From the NCBI GenBank assembly GCA_031213475.1, contig JARUPZ010000007.1, positions 4,273,586 through 4,337,585 of the forward strand: 64,000 nt of DNA, read 5' to 3'. Positions 1-13,100 of this stretch are shown piece by piece. The DNA is from Nereocystis luetkeana (taxonomy: Eukaryota; Sar; Phaeophyceae; Laminariales; Laminariaceae). The stretch's first letter is position 1. Each line of letters begins with the position of its first letter. The position numbers and the translations under genes were made by a program. Below the pieces are notes generated by a model. The model was not told where the DNA came from and did no database searches. It saw only the letters and a program-made list of their open reading frames with translations.

Positions 1-196
1 TACTGGCCGAAAACACACCAAAAAAACATTAGTAGTGCGGTGCGCGACCAACCTTATACGACGTAAGTGGTTGCATGGCGGGTCATTGCAGGTACAAAAA
101 TGAAAACCGCGAAGCGACTCGAGGAAAATAAGAACAAGAAAGTCACACCATATACGAGAAAAGAAAAAACGTCTGCGAATCATGTTCATAGCATAC

Positions 197-3100
197 CTGT
201 CCGAAGTAGAGCTGCCTGAGCATACCCGACCCCGCCATGTACGTCCGCTGCGCGCACAGCTTCTCAAACAGGTCGTTCGGCAGAGTCTTGCCGGTCTCGA
301 AATGCTTGGCAAACTGCACCGCGAGTCATTATAAGAGAGAGGACGGGGCATCACGGAGGCCGGTCAACGTTTGACAGTCTTGGCTGCGTCAATATTTTCG
401 CAGCACACCTCCAACCTTGGTTGTGTCGGGCGTGTGTGTTGGTAAGAGTCGCGCAAGATGTATGGCGGTGTGTGACATAACCGTCATCGTCATCGTCAAA
501 AAACAATGTTTCATACTCATGTAGATCTCGCATGAAATAACACCGCACTAACTACGACGATAAAGAACGACCCCTTACGAGCAAAACGTGCTTTTCCCGC
601 AATGGCGCATTGCATCGTCTCCCCTCCTCTCCCAGAATCTCTTCCATCAAGCATAACCGCCCACCACCGTCGCCCGTCACCACCACGACCACCGCGATCA
701 CCACTGAATACGTAGGGGGGGTAAGCACACAAGGACACAACAAGTCCGGAACAACGGACCACAGAGAGAAAATCCAAGCCCTATGGGATAGATCTAGCGA
801 CAACGCAATCGAAAAAAATACTCGGGGTGCTATATTCGCTATCGCCCCCCCCCAGCAATGTCTGCCTGGTCGGTGAAAACCCGACATGCTCCGTCCCGGC
901 ATCGTAGGGATGCGGGGGTCTATGGTCACACGACTACGGCAATGCATGAGATCGAGTACATATCTCACCCCCCCCCCCCTCTATGCCCCCCCATCAAAAG
1001 ACTTCAGGCAAGCAAAAAGTGGGTCCCTCCCCCCCCCCATTCAGAAGAAAATTTGTGAACCTGGTGGCGTACAACCCCGCCCAAAGAACCAAGTCTCTTG
1101 CAACCCTTTTAGGGCAAACCGCAGTCTCGTTGTGGGGACAAACCAGTCAAAATTCCAAGTAATTTATCCCAAAAACGGGACGGCATGTCCTAAAAAAGGG
1201 GTTAAGTCGTACAACACCATCCGTGCATACGGATCAAAACCATGGGACGGACGCACACCTGGTCGACGGTCGGGCGGTGGTAGCACCAGTTCTCCATGAA
1301 CTGGGAAGGCAGTTCCACCGCGTCCCACTCCACCCCGTTGATGCCGGCGCAGTCCCCGTCGACCATCGTGGTGAGCATGTGCTGTAGACCGTGCCCGAAC
1401 TCGTGGAAAAGGGTTTCCACCTGAAATTATAAAACGGGCCGAGGTGGGCGTGGGAATGGGGGTGAGAATGGGGAGGGTACGTGGGGAGGAACGGGGTAGG
1501 GATGGGGAGGGCGTGGGAGGGAGGGGGGGAGAGAGGAAGGGGGGGGGGGAGAGAGGGAGGAGGGGGGAGAGAGAGGGAGGGAGGGGGGGGGGGGGCGAGA
1601 GAGGGAGGGAGGGAGGGAGGGAAGGCATCGCCGCTCTCACCTCACGGAAGGTCATGAGGCTCGGCGTGTCTCCCACGGGAGGGGATCCGTTGCACGTCAG
1701 GTACGCCACCGGGGTCCTCGCGAGCGCCTGGCTCCTCCCCAGACACACGTCCATCCAGGCGCCCCCACGCTTGTTCTCGGGACGCGAATACGGGTCGAGG
1801 AAGAAGCTCGCCACGTGTTCTACGAAGGGTGATGACCGGCGGCGGGTAAATCGGCAAGAGTCAACAAGGGTGCTGGCCATGTGTGTGTGACTATTTATCG
1901 TGCGCACGTACTGCTTGCTGTGTGGTTGTTGGAAAAACAACTAGGCGGCGCCTGAATTTACCGTTGAACGGTCAGAGCCGGTCTGGCCTGCCGGTCGACC
2001 GCAGAGAAAAAAAACAAAAGTACGGGCCGTGGAAAGTGCAGTGAACAAAAAATGTTCATCTTGATGCCAGTAAAATGAGGGCAAGTACCGGGGGGGGGGG
2101 AGAGAAAGGACAACACCTACCTGTGCCCACGGCTCGTCCAGAACGCCGATTGGGTGTAAATACTCCTACACTAATATTAGTATATTACGAGCTGAGCTGG
2201 AAAGTAAAAGCGACGACAAAACAAAAATGCGCAAGCTGAGCTGGAAAGTAAAAGCGACGACAAAACAAAAATGTACGAGGGCTCTCACGAAGGCTTTTCC
2301 TCTTAAGTCCCCTCCCTTGCGGGCTTCTCCGTCGTCGAATTCAACTGCAACCGCAACCTCAACTGCAACGTCAGCGTCAACCGCAACTTCAACATCAACG
2401 TCAGCATCAACTTCTCCCTCCGCTCACCCCCTGAGGCGGTGTCCTTGATGTTGAAGAACCTCACGTCGGGGTTCCACACCTCCGCCTCTCCGTCCGCCGG
2501 AGTGATCGAAACGCCGAACAACCGCCCCGCTAACCCGAACATGCCTTCTAGAACCTGGAAAACACCAGTCGAAAAAAAGACAATATTAACAGCACGGGGT
2601 AGGGTCGGCGGGGGGGGGGGCTGACGCTCGGGCCGACCGACAACCAGGCACATGCACATCGAAGGGACTGCCGTGCAGTGTCGGATATCGTATCGAAAGT
2701 TTCGATATGTAGAAATAGTGAGACCGATCACGAAGCGTCAATCGTGAAACCGCGAAACATCAACGGGGAAAGGGAGGGGTGGGGCGGGAGCAGGGGCGGG
2801 CGGTGTACTCATGTTCATGCATGGCGGTAGTCGTATGACCATAGACCCTCGCGTCCCTACAATGCCAGGAAAGAGCACGTCGGATTTTCACCGACCAGGC
2901 CGACTCTGCTTGAAGCAAGCGCGAAGCGCCGTGAGGTGTTTGGCGAGTCGCCTGAAGGGTGAGCTGCATCCTATTAGAACCAAAAAGCGCTTTCGAGGCG
3001 GATTTTCTCGCATATGGATGACAGCTTCAATTCATCGACTTAACATCTGGTGTAGCCACTTGCGGGAGGGGGAGGGCGTACTCAGTTGTTGCTTGCCTGA

Positions 3101-3999
3101 GTCATTTGACCGTTGATCACGCATCCCTTTCGAGACGGAGCACCGTTCCTACTCCTAAGAGAGACACCTCCAACATTTGGGCGCTCATTAGGTTGTTTCC
3201 ATATATTACACAGAAGTTTTGGTTAGTCTTATGCCCTTCCTGTTTGGCCGCCTGTGGCCACCATCTATCTCCTAGGATAGCGATCGTTTTCTCGCTGCTA
3301 TCGAGTGTATCAAACTCCTCCATGTCACATTCGTCCATTTCCCTCACCTCCTCTTCTAACACATCCCATTCCTCCTCGTGCATCTCACACTCTCCTACTA
3401 TGTGAGTTCTACTCTCTATTGCTTCGCCACACTTCGCCACACGGGCACATCTGTGCATACACCACTCATCAGATGAGGCTTGAGTGGGCACAGCTAGCCA
3501 TGACACCCCACTTCACTACCACCAAGATGTCAAGAGGAAAATAGGACATGCTACAGATGTCATATACCAGGTTCCGGTATGTACGTCACGAGCACAGCAA
3601 AACCAAAATACCTGTGAGGCTAATACGATAGTTTTTTGCTGTTTGCCAGGTATATAATATGTGAACGAGCCTCTGATGAGGGTGCATGAATAGGTCAACA
3701 GGACAGCAACTAAGAGCGGACTTGACATGAAGTAAGCTGTTGCGAGAGATAACGGAACGCTGCTGGTTGGTGATTCGTGACGAGAAAAATGTAGAGCAGC
3801 AACTGTGTCAGATAGCGCTTGATCATCGCGTATTGAGAACCGAAGGACCATGTCGAAAACGCGTCTAACTACTGTACTCGTAGACGCAGTACTATTAGTA
3901 CAAGGAGTGGTAGTAATCGTAATATTCGCGGTGGTAGCAGTAGCAGCAGCAGTAGTAGTCGTAGCAGTGGTAGTAGTAGCCGTAGTAGTAGTAGTGTAT

Positions 4000-4050
<51 letters not shown>

Positions 4051-4148
4051 TATTAGCAGTAGTAGAAGTAGCAGTAGTAGTAGCAGTAGCAGCAGCACTA
4101 GTAGTCGTAGCAGTAGTAGTAGTAGCAGTAGTAGTAGTAGTAGTAGTG

Positions 4149-4196
<48 letters not shown>

Positions 4197-7100
4197 ATAG
4201 TGGTAGTAGAAGCAGCAGTAGTAGCAGTAATTGTAGCAGTTGTAGTAGCAGCAGCAGGGGGCACACCATACCCAAATCATACCGGTACACACCTTGGGGA
4301 GGGGGAAGTACGGGCGCAGCTCCTCTTCGCTGAAGGCGTACAGCTCCTCCTTTCGCCGCTCGCCCCTGACACGCCAGCCCAACAAACACGACACATACCA
4401 TAAGAACTCCACGAACAACAGCAGTCAATATCATTCACCCCACCTCAACGCTCTGCAGTACCTCAACTGACAAAATACTCATCACATCCAGCGATCTCCA
4501 AAAACAAATCGCGGTCACAGGTGTCTGCCTTTCTCCACCCCCGGTACATGCAATGGGCTTTGTCGCGCAGAATCTATTCAGCATCCCCACTGCTCGAGGA
4601 CCCACATGGAAATTTTCCAACTCGCGCTTTCGCGCTTTCGGTGACGTCACGAGACAGAAGAAATAAAAATGAAATAATTCTGCAGGCCGGGGTTCTCGTA
4701 CCTCCGAGCTTTCCACCAGCAGACAGTCTGTCGGTCAGACCCCCCACGAGAAGTAACAAGACAACGGCGTCAACGCAACAATACATACTAAATTACCAAA
4801 AACAACATACAACGATAACAGCAAACGAAAAAAAAGTTAAAAACAAAACAACAAAAAACAACAAAAAACAATCAAAACAAAAAATAAAAAATGAAAAACA
4901 ACCAAAACAAACAACACACAAAACGCGAAAATAAATAAATAAATATATACAAGGCGCTTCGCTCCGCGGGCGGCCTACGCCGCCCGCTACGCTCGCTCAG
5001 GAAGGAAAAAAGCAGAAAGTACATCAAATTATGCGAAGCGAACAGAGGTCCACGATTGAGTTTAGTGTTTTCAAGGATCGTATTTGCAAACCGGCGACTT
5101 GATAATGCCAAGAGTCCCGCCGCCATGCTTCAGGAAAAAACAGCTCCGACGTCAGCTTGGATGCCACATACGTATACGCTTCGCGTCGCAGATGTCGTAC
5201 GTACGTACATACACCCCAGGTAGGCTACTACTGTCTGTACTTAATTTCTTCTTTCGATATGCTCTAGGTCTGTACTCTATGTACGAAGAAAGCGCAAGCA
5301 CAGCACGGCACAGCAGCAAAAACAATGAAAATGAGACCGAAAACTCGGAAAGGAAAAAAAATCCCCGTCCCCTCTCGTGTAATATTTTTCTGCCTGATTG
5401 GAACACCTTACACCCGGTCGAAAAGAAGAAAAGAAAAAATCGCACAGAAGAGCTTCTCTCTCAGCCTCGTGCGCCGCCCGCCTCCTCTCGCGACCACCTC
5501 GCTACCGATTCGGTCCGGGTAAAGCTTTTATCACTCTATGCCACAATCAGCCCCGTCGCCCGCCCCGCGTGAAGCCCGGTGCTCACCGTGGCCGTCGTTC
5601 GCCAGCTCGATAACGTTGGTGTTCAAACTGCACACCTCCCTCTTTCAACTTCAGCGTGGTCGCAAAAATAAGCACCGCTTGAATATTATCTTGCGCTCCC
5701 GAACGACCTTTATAAACTCGTACATACTCTATCAACAATCATAAATCGAAGCCAGACAAAGCCCATTCATGCATCCCTCGTGTCTCGAGGCACACGCGAC
5801 GCCTAGGCACGAAAGCGGCGACCGCGCTCCTTGCAACCCCCCCTCTACCCGCCAGCACCCGCTGGCACCCGCGACGGTGCTGGGTCCTCCCGCGATGCCG
5901 TGCTCGGAGAACACGCACGCACACGAACGAAAGAAGAAAAAAGGAAGAAATGACCGAGAAAACAAAGAACTGCTGGAAAGGTCCGGCAAGCAATGAAAGG
6001 AGGCGGTTTGGAAGTGGGAGCTCTGAGAGGCCAGGGATGCACCAACCGAGCACGCTCAGGGGTTGTGATCTAAGTATGTAGTTCTATATATACCGGTACG
6101 TATATATTCTGAAGCAAATCAGGTGGTATCTCGTATATAGCCCGCAAACGAATACGCAGCCCTACCTCTACCATAGAGCTCCCATCATTACGACACGATA
6201 AATTTATGGTCTCCTTTTTCTTCCCCGCTCTGCTCACCAGAAGGTCAAGTCCCACAGAGCCAGGTCTCCCTCGTGTCCCCCCTCCTTGGCGTACGCCTTC
6301 AGCTCCTCCAACTCCCTCTCCGCGGCCGGGTAGCTCTTCTCCCTCAGCATGGCGCTCAGCTCATCCACGGCCCCAACGGTGCCCGCCATCTTTCAGCAGG
6401 GGGCCGGGGGAGGAAGGAGGGGAGGGGCGGGAAGGGGCGGGGGTAGGGGGGGAGAAGGGAGGGGGCGGAGGGGGGGTGGGAGAGGGGGTGGAGGGGGGAG
6501 TGGGAGGGTCAAATTTTATTGTTATTCGGTCACGCGGTGCGGAGGGGGGTGTTCGGCAGGCAATGTTCTACAGTACCTTCTTTTTTTTTTGTCCCCCTCC
6601 GGCGGATTGGTAAAAATAAAGCTTAAGCTCACCACAGTTCCACGTTCAAATTCAACTTTAACCCACCTACTATAGCTCCCGTTGCAACATCTAGATACGA
6701 TTACATGATCCTTCTGACTCAAAATGAGTCATCATCTACAGAGGACATGGTATATGGCCTACTGTAGTGGCCAGCTAGCTCTCTGTGGCAAAACAAACAC
6801 CAGCGTCTTACGTATATAATCTTGATAGAAAAAAAAAAGTACAAAAAGTACAAAAAGTACGTATTACATCAGTGGGTACAAGTATCAACAAGTTATAGAT
6901 TGCTTCAAGAGCTCAAACCACTGGCTTGGTTTCCCACCTTGTGGTAGGAGCTCACCACTGCACAATCTGCAGATTGAATGAACACTAATCCCATCAGCAG
7001 ACCAGACCAGTGTATGCCTGCTGTTTTAAGAGGTGTGGGAATTTGCGGTAGAGTACTCTTCGTTCCATGTGGCGTGTCTACCAGGTCTAACAATTACAAC

Positions 7101-10100
7101 GCTACGACCAACACCACCAACACAACGAAGAACAACGAAGAAGCGCCTCATTCCCCCTACGCAAACCCGCGAGAACCACCAGCAGACCAATAAAGCAGCG
7201 TTGTACGGGCCAAAACCCCGTTGCGAAAAATAACCCCTCTCAGCCATCAACGCCCATTAACAACGGCTTCAACCCCCCCCCCCCCCTATGGTCAAACGAC
7301 TTCGGCCATGCACGATAACGAGTACAACCCGCCCCCCCCCCCCCCGGTCCATCCCCCTCCTTAGCTCCCTCTCATCTCCTCACTCACCCTTCCATGAACA
7401 CCCACCTTCCCTCATCCTCAGCCCCCCCCCCCCACCCAGTCCCCCTCCCCCCGCTCCCTTCCTTTCTAACCCCAATTCCCTCCAAGCGCACGGAGAAAAA
7501 AAACGTACCAGGTACGTGCTATGCACGTATACATATACGTACACATACCTTTGAAGCCAAGGAAATCTCGGCGTAGCTCCCGTACCCCAGCAGGCCGGCC
7601 ATGCTCTTCTTCAGCTCCAGCACGCGGGCGATGTGCGGCTCGTTGTCGAGAGACTTGCCCCCCTCCCCGGCGGGGCTGGCGCTGCTGGCCCTCGTGGTGA
7701 AGGCCCGGTAGAGCTTCTCCCTGACGTCTCGGTTCTTGAGGTGCTGCATGCACGGGAGGTAGCTGGGCATGTCCAGGGTGAGCCGCCAGGGGCCGGCCTC
7801 CGCTGTTGCCTCCTCCGCGCCCGCGGCCTTTTTCAACATTTTTTTTTCATGTTTTCGGGGTTTTTTTTCGTTTTTGTGTTTTTTCAGTTGTGTTTAATTT
7901 TGTTGTGTTTGTGTTTTGTTTACGTGGGTGTTTTTTTTGTTTTTTTGTTTTCCAAGTTTCGTTGTTTTTTTTTGGTTGCGACGTTTGTTCCACGTTTTTC
8001 GTAGTGTTATTTTTTTTTGGTAAATTACAAGTTTTTTTTTTCGGGGAGGGTTTGTTTTGGTACATTTTTGGCGTTATACCAGGTATGATGTTTTGGTAGA
8101 ACCAGGAGGGGGGGGGGGGGGGGGGAGGGAGTGCGGTGGGGTGGGGTGGGGAGCGGGGTGGGCAGGGGAGAGGGGAGGGGAGGCTTCAGGGGGTGTATTC
8201 GTTGTCATGCATGGTCGTAGTCGTACAACCACAAACCCTCGCACCCCTGCAATGCCGAGACGAAGACATCGGGGTTTCGCCGATCAGGCAGACATCGCTA
8301 GCACCAAGCGCGGAGCGCCCCGAGGCATTCGGCGAGTCGCATAAAGGGTGAGAGTTGCATCCTACTAAGAACCGCTTGTGAGTCGGACTTTCTCCCATAC
8401 GGACGGCAGCGTCGAATGAATTGACGAGGCGTGACGGCGAGGGGGGGGGGGGGGGGGGGCGTACTCATTTGGTACTTGCCTTTAGTCATTTCACCATCGA
8501 GGGGGGGGGGGGGGGGGGGGGGGGGGGGTAGATAATCAGAGGTGTACTTCCTGCAACGTGATGGGACGCGGGGGCGGGGGGTCGTCTTGTACAGGGAGGA
8601 GGGGGGTATGGGGGGTGACTCAACGGGCGTTGACATGGAGGTGGAGAAGAAACGAGAGCACCCTGACATTGCACAAATGAGGGAGGGCATGGTGCACAAA
8701 ACACTTCTGTCCCCCCTCCCCTCCCCCACCCCCCCTATTACGGGGGATCATAGTTAATAGGACCTATGGTATACATAAAAACCTATATATTCAATCATTT
8801 TTACTAAAAATATTTGGTCCTATTAACTATGGTCCCCCGTAATAAAACAAAACGCTGTGCTGTCCCGGTGTCACTCACTCTGTTGGAGCGAACGGAAGTA
8901 GTCTCATGTACTACAGTGGCCCCTACTATTATTACGAGGGACCACAGTAAATACCACCAAATATTGCTGGTAAAAACAAGGAAATATATAGTTTTTTGTG
9001 TGTACCGTACTGTAGGTCCTACTTAATATGGCCCCCCGTAATAATTCTAAATTGATGCCTGAGCGCCAATCCGCGCACCAAAACAAAATCCAGGCCGAAA
9101 AAACAAAAACACGCACACACAATCACACACCCACAACGCAACACACGAACACACATAAACTGAGCACACAAATATGCATAATACACACACGAGCTCTGCG
9201 CAACACGCACCCATCCGCGAGCAAAATGCCCACCAACACACAAAAACCGCACAAAACACTCATACCGGCGCGACAGATACATATAACGCTCGATCTGAAA
9301 AACAACAAAACACAAGCTCGACGAAAACAAGTGAAGCCTTGGGGCGCTGTCCGTTATCGTATATAAGCCCCGTGCGGGTCGCCTACATATCGCGTCACCA
9401 TGCAAATAGAACCACATAGTGTTGAAAAAAAACATGGGTTTGACCGGGGGGGTGTTTAGCTATCACCCCCGCCCCCGAAAAAAGATTACGAATTAATAGC
9501 AAAAAGTTTCCATGTAACGTTCGGAAACAACGTAATGAGCGCCCACATGTTGCAGGATGCGTCTCTATCAGGAGTAGGAACTGTGCTCCGTCTCGAAAGG
9601 GATGCGCGGCCAACGGTCAAGTGACTATTACGCGGGACCATAGTTATTAGGACCTGTGGTATGCATAAAAACCTATATATTGAACCATTTTCTAATAACA
9701 ATATTTGGTCCTATTAACTATGGCCCCCCGTAATAAGGCAAGCAACAAATGAGTATCCCCCCCCCCCATCCCCTTCCCCCCCTGCAGTCTCGGGAGTTTC
9801 ACGCAATCTTTTCAGTGCTATGTCAGTGCCAGTACCTTGGCAGACTGCGCAGCAAGGCCCAAAGCAGAGGCCGGGAGCCCCTCCAACTCGGCCTTGTCCT
9901 TCAGAGTGAGGCTGAAAGCCTTCGTGGCGTCCAGGACATTGTTAGAGAACTTGGTCGACAGGCCCGCGAGCTCGAGTTGGATCTTGTTGAACTCCTCTTT
10001 CGCCTGCAATGGAGAACCCCCCCACAGAATGAGGGAAAACGTGGCGGCGAGATCGTGGATCGAAAAGCAGGCAGCAATATGATAGGCGGCGCAAAAGAAG

Positions 10101-13100
10101 AAACCCATTGAAGATTGACCGTTGACTGACGCTTGGGTGACCGTTGAGATACCGTTGAGTGGATGCTGAGCGACTGTTGAGTGTTGAGTGAACGTTGACA
10201 GATGGTTAGGTGACCGTTGAAGTGACCGATGAGATTGCCGCTGACTGACTGCTGGGTGACCGTTGAATGACCGTTGAGTTGTCGTTAATCCTTCTACTAG
10301 TTCGTTACAGAAACATATGTCACACTGAAATTCCAAGCACTTTGCCCTCAAAACGTGGGTGCAGTCGACTAACAATAATTGTGATGGCAATCAAGAAAAA
10401 AAATCAACGTTCAAGTTTGATTGAATTATTTTGATGAATCACAGTCATATTCTAGTCACCGAGGCCGTGGTTATTTCACTACTACAGTAGTGATGTATGG
10501 GTTTCATTATGACATACTAAATGCCAGACAAACCAACTAATCGAAGAATCATGGTCAAAATCACGAAAGATACTAAATAATCAAATCCACCCGGTTTTTT
10601 GTTGATTGTCAATACTACAGTAGTGCAGTCCTCAAGGGATTGAGAGACCGTTGAGATATCGTTAAATAACCGTTGGGAGACCGTTCAGCGACCGTTGGGT
10701 GACCGATGGATGACCGTTGGCTGACCGTTGGGTGAACTTTGGGTGATCGTTGGGGTGATCGTTGAGTGACTGTTGAGGGAACCATCGAGAGGCCGTTGAA
10801 TGACCGTCAATGACGGGTAGCGGTGGAAAGTCAAATAAGGCCAAGGCAAGCCAGCCCAAAAAAAAAACAGCCAAAAAAACGCGCAAACCAGGCAAAGCTA
10901 AGCCAAGCCAAGCCGAGCCAAGTCAAGTTAAGCTAAGCCAAGCTAAGCCAAGCCAAGTACCTCCCCCTCCAAGCCGACGCCGCCAAGCTCCATCTGCCTA
11001 ACGGAGGCGTCCACGACTCGAATCTGAGCTTCCGTCATCAGCCTTTAGAGGCAAAGCAGGGCGGGGGAGGGAAATAATGAGGGAGGGAGGGAGGGAGGGG
11101 CGAGGGGACGACAAAAGTGCTTGCTGTCACTATAGCGGAAGCGACACAAAATACATCAAAACTGCACAGTAAAGACACAGACAACAACAGAGATCACCCA
11201 CAACACCAACACCTCCAACACCACCACGACCACCATCACTACCACCATGAACAAACATAACACCAACACCACCACCAACACTACCAACGACAACAATCCG
11301 CGATCCAGCCCCCTCCTCACCTCTGGCACGCGGGCACTTGGAGGAACTTGAGCGCGTCGTACACCACCTTGCTTTGTCCCAGCTTCTGGAACACCGTCAC
11401 AACTTTCGGCTGCGCGCAGACGGGAGGGGGGCGGAGGGGGGGGGGGGGGGGTGTCCTCATTATCATGCATGACCGTAGTCGTATGACCATAGCAGACGGG
11501 AGGGGGTGGGGGGGGGGGGGGGGGGAGCACCAGCTGCGACAACAGCACGTGAGAGAGAGGGGCGGATAGTGAACTCGAATCCACTCGCCAGGTTTCAACG
11601 GGGGGGGGGGAAGGAAACCTTCTACCCCGATAGCACACCAGAAACCACAATCCCTCGTGATAGTGCCCCCCCCCACCCCCCTCCCGCCCCGAGCCAAACA
11701 GCCAGCCACCTGCGTTCCCGCCCTCCCCTTTCCCTGCGCCAACCCCCTGTAGACGAGAACGCCGCCGATATGTATTCAGTAATATAACGATAAACACATA
11801 AAAAATATCGCGCGGTAACACCCCCGCCCTTTCCCACCCCTTACACAACCAAGCAAACATATCAAACCGAACCCATGAACCATCAGCAAGGTAGCCAGAC
11901 GCCTCACAAGGAACTCCAGCACGGCTGCTCCATGTACTACACCCCACAGAAGACGAACAACGCCGCCCGCCCGCCCGCCCGACCGCCCGCCCGCCACCTC
12001 CCCCTCTGCCCCCCCCCCCCTCCAAACCCTGCCTCCTCTCGAGACAAAAGCCACCCGCAATTCTTGACGCCACCCCTCTCCCCCTTGAAAACAAAACCCG
12101 CCAGCAATGTCTATTTGGTCGGTGAAAACCGGACGTGCTCCGTCCCGGCATAGTAGGGAAGCGATCGTCTAGAGTCATACGACTACATGCGTGACGTAAG
12201 TACACCCCCCCCCCCCCCCCCCCTTCTCCCCCATCATCTCCCGTCCCACCCCCGCCCCCCTTACGAACCCCCCCCAACCATCTACCTGCAACACCTTGCG
12301 GGCCCCTAAACAGGGGGGTCGCTGTTCTTGACCCCTCCCCAGGCGCGAAATCTCGCCCCATTCCCGTCCCACCCCCCCCTTCCCCCGCGACAAAAAAAAA
12401 GAAAAAGAAAAAGCGCCATCCAGCTACCTGCAACGCCTCGTGGGCCTCTCGCAGGGGGTCGCTGTTCTTGACCCCCGTCAGGTGCGACATCACGCCCCAC
12501 GCGTACTCCAGCGGTGCTCGAAGAAGCTCAAGGCGCTCGACTACACCCGCGTAGTCATGCCGCATGCGCTGCTTACCCTGGAAAAGTGCGAACGTTAGCG
12601 GTGGCGGCGTGCCGCGAGACACGAGAGAAAAGGGGGTGGTGAGGGGAAGAGAGGCCGGCGGGGGAGGGGAAGGGAGGGGAGGGGGGGGGAGGCGAGGCGG
12701 ACGGGGCAAGGGAGAAGGAGCAGCAGGTAAGGGAGACGGCACGGAAGGGAGGGAGGGAGGGGGGGGGGGGGGGTGTACTCGATAGGAGAGATGCACTCGA
12801 TCTCATGCATGGCCGTAGTCGTATGGCCATCGACCCTCGCATCCCTACAATGCCGGGACGGAGCATGTCGGATTTTCACCGACCAGGCAGACACTGCTTG
12901 CACCAAGCGCGAAGCGCCGTGAGGGGTCTGGCGAGTCGCATGAAGGGTGAGCTGCATCCTACTAAGAACCGCTTTTGAGGCGGGCTTGGGAGGGGGGGGG
13001 GGAGAAGAGCGGGAAGGCGAAGAACCCGCCTCATTTCTGACGTCTACCTCTCTCCTCCCGACGTCTCCACTTAACAAAGACACCCATCACCCCCGCGATA

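Noticed and set aside
3869-4434. Long poly-Thr, poly-Leu and poly-Val open frames
   Set aside because: They are translations of a TAG/CAG microsatellite lying in an M3 intron and have no non-repeat protein content.
12175-12866. Large frames spanning repeat A and G-rich introns, such as [13 protein letters not shown]-type starts
   Set aside because: The same starts recur at every repeat-A copy and run into poly-Pro or poly-Gly from homopolymers.
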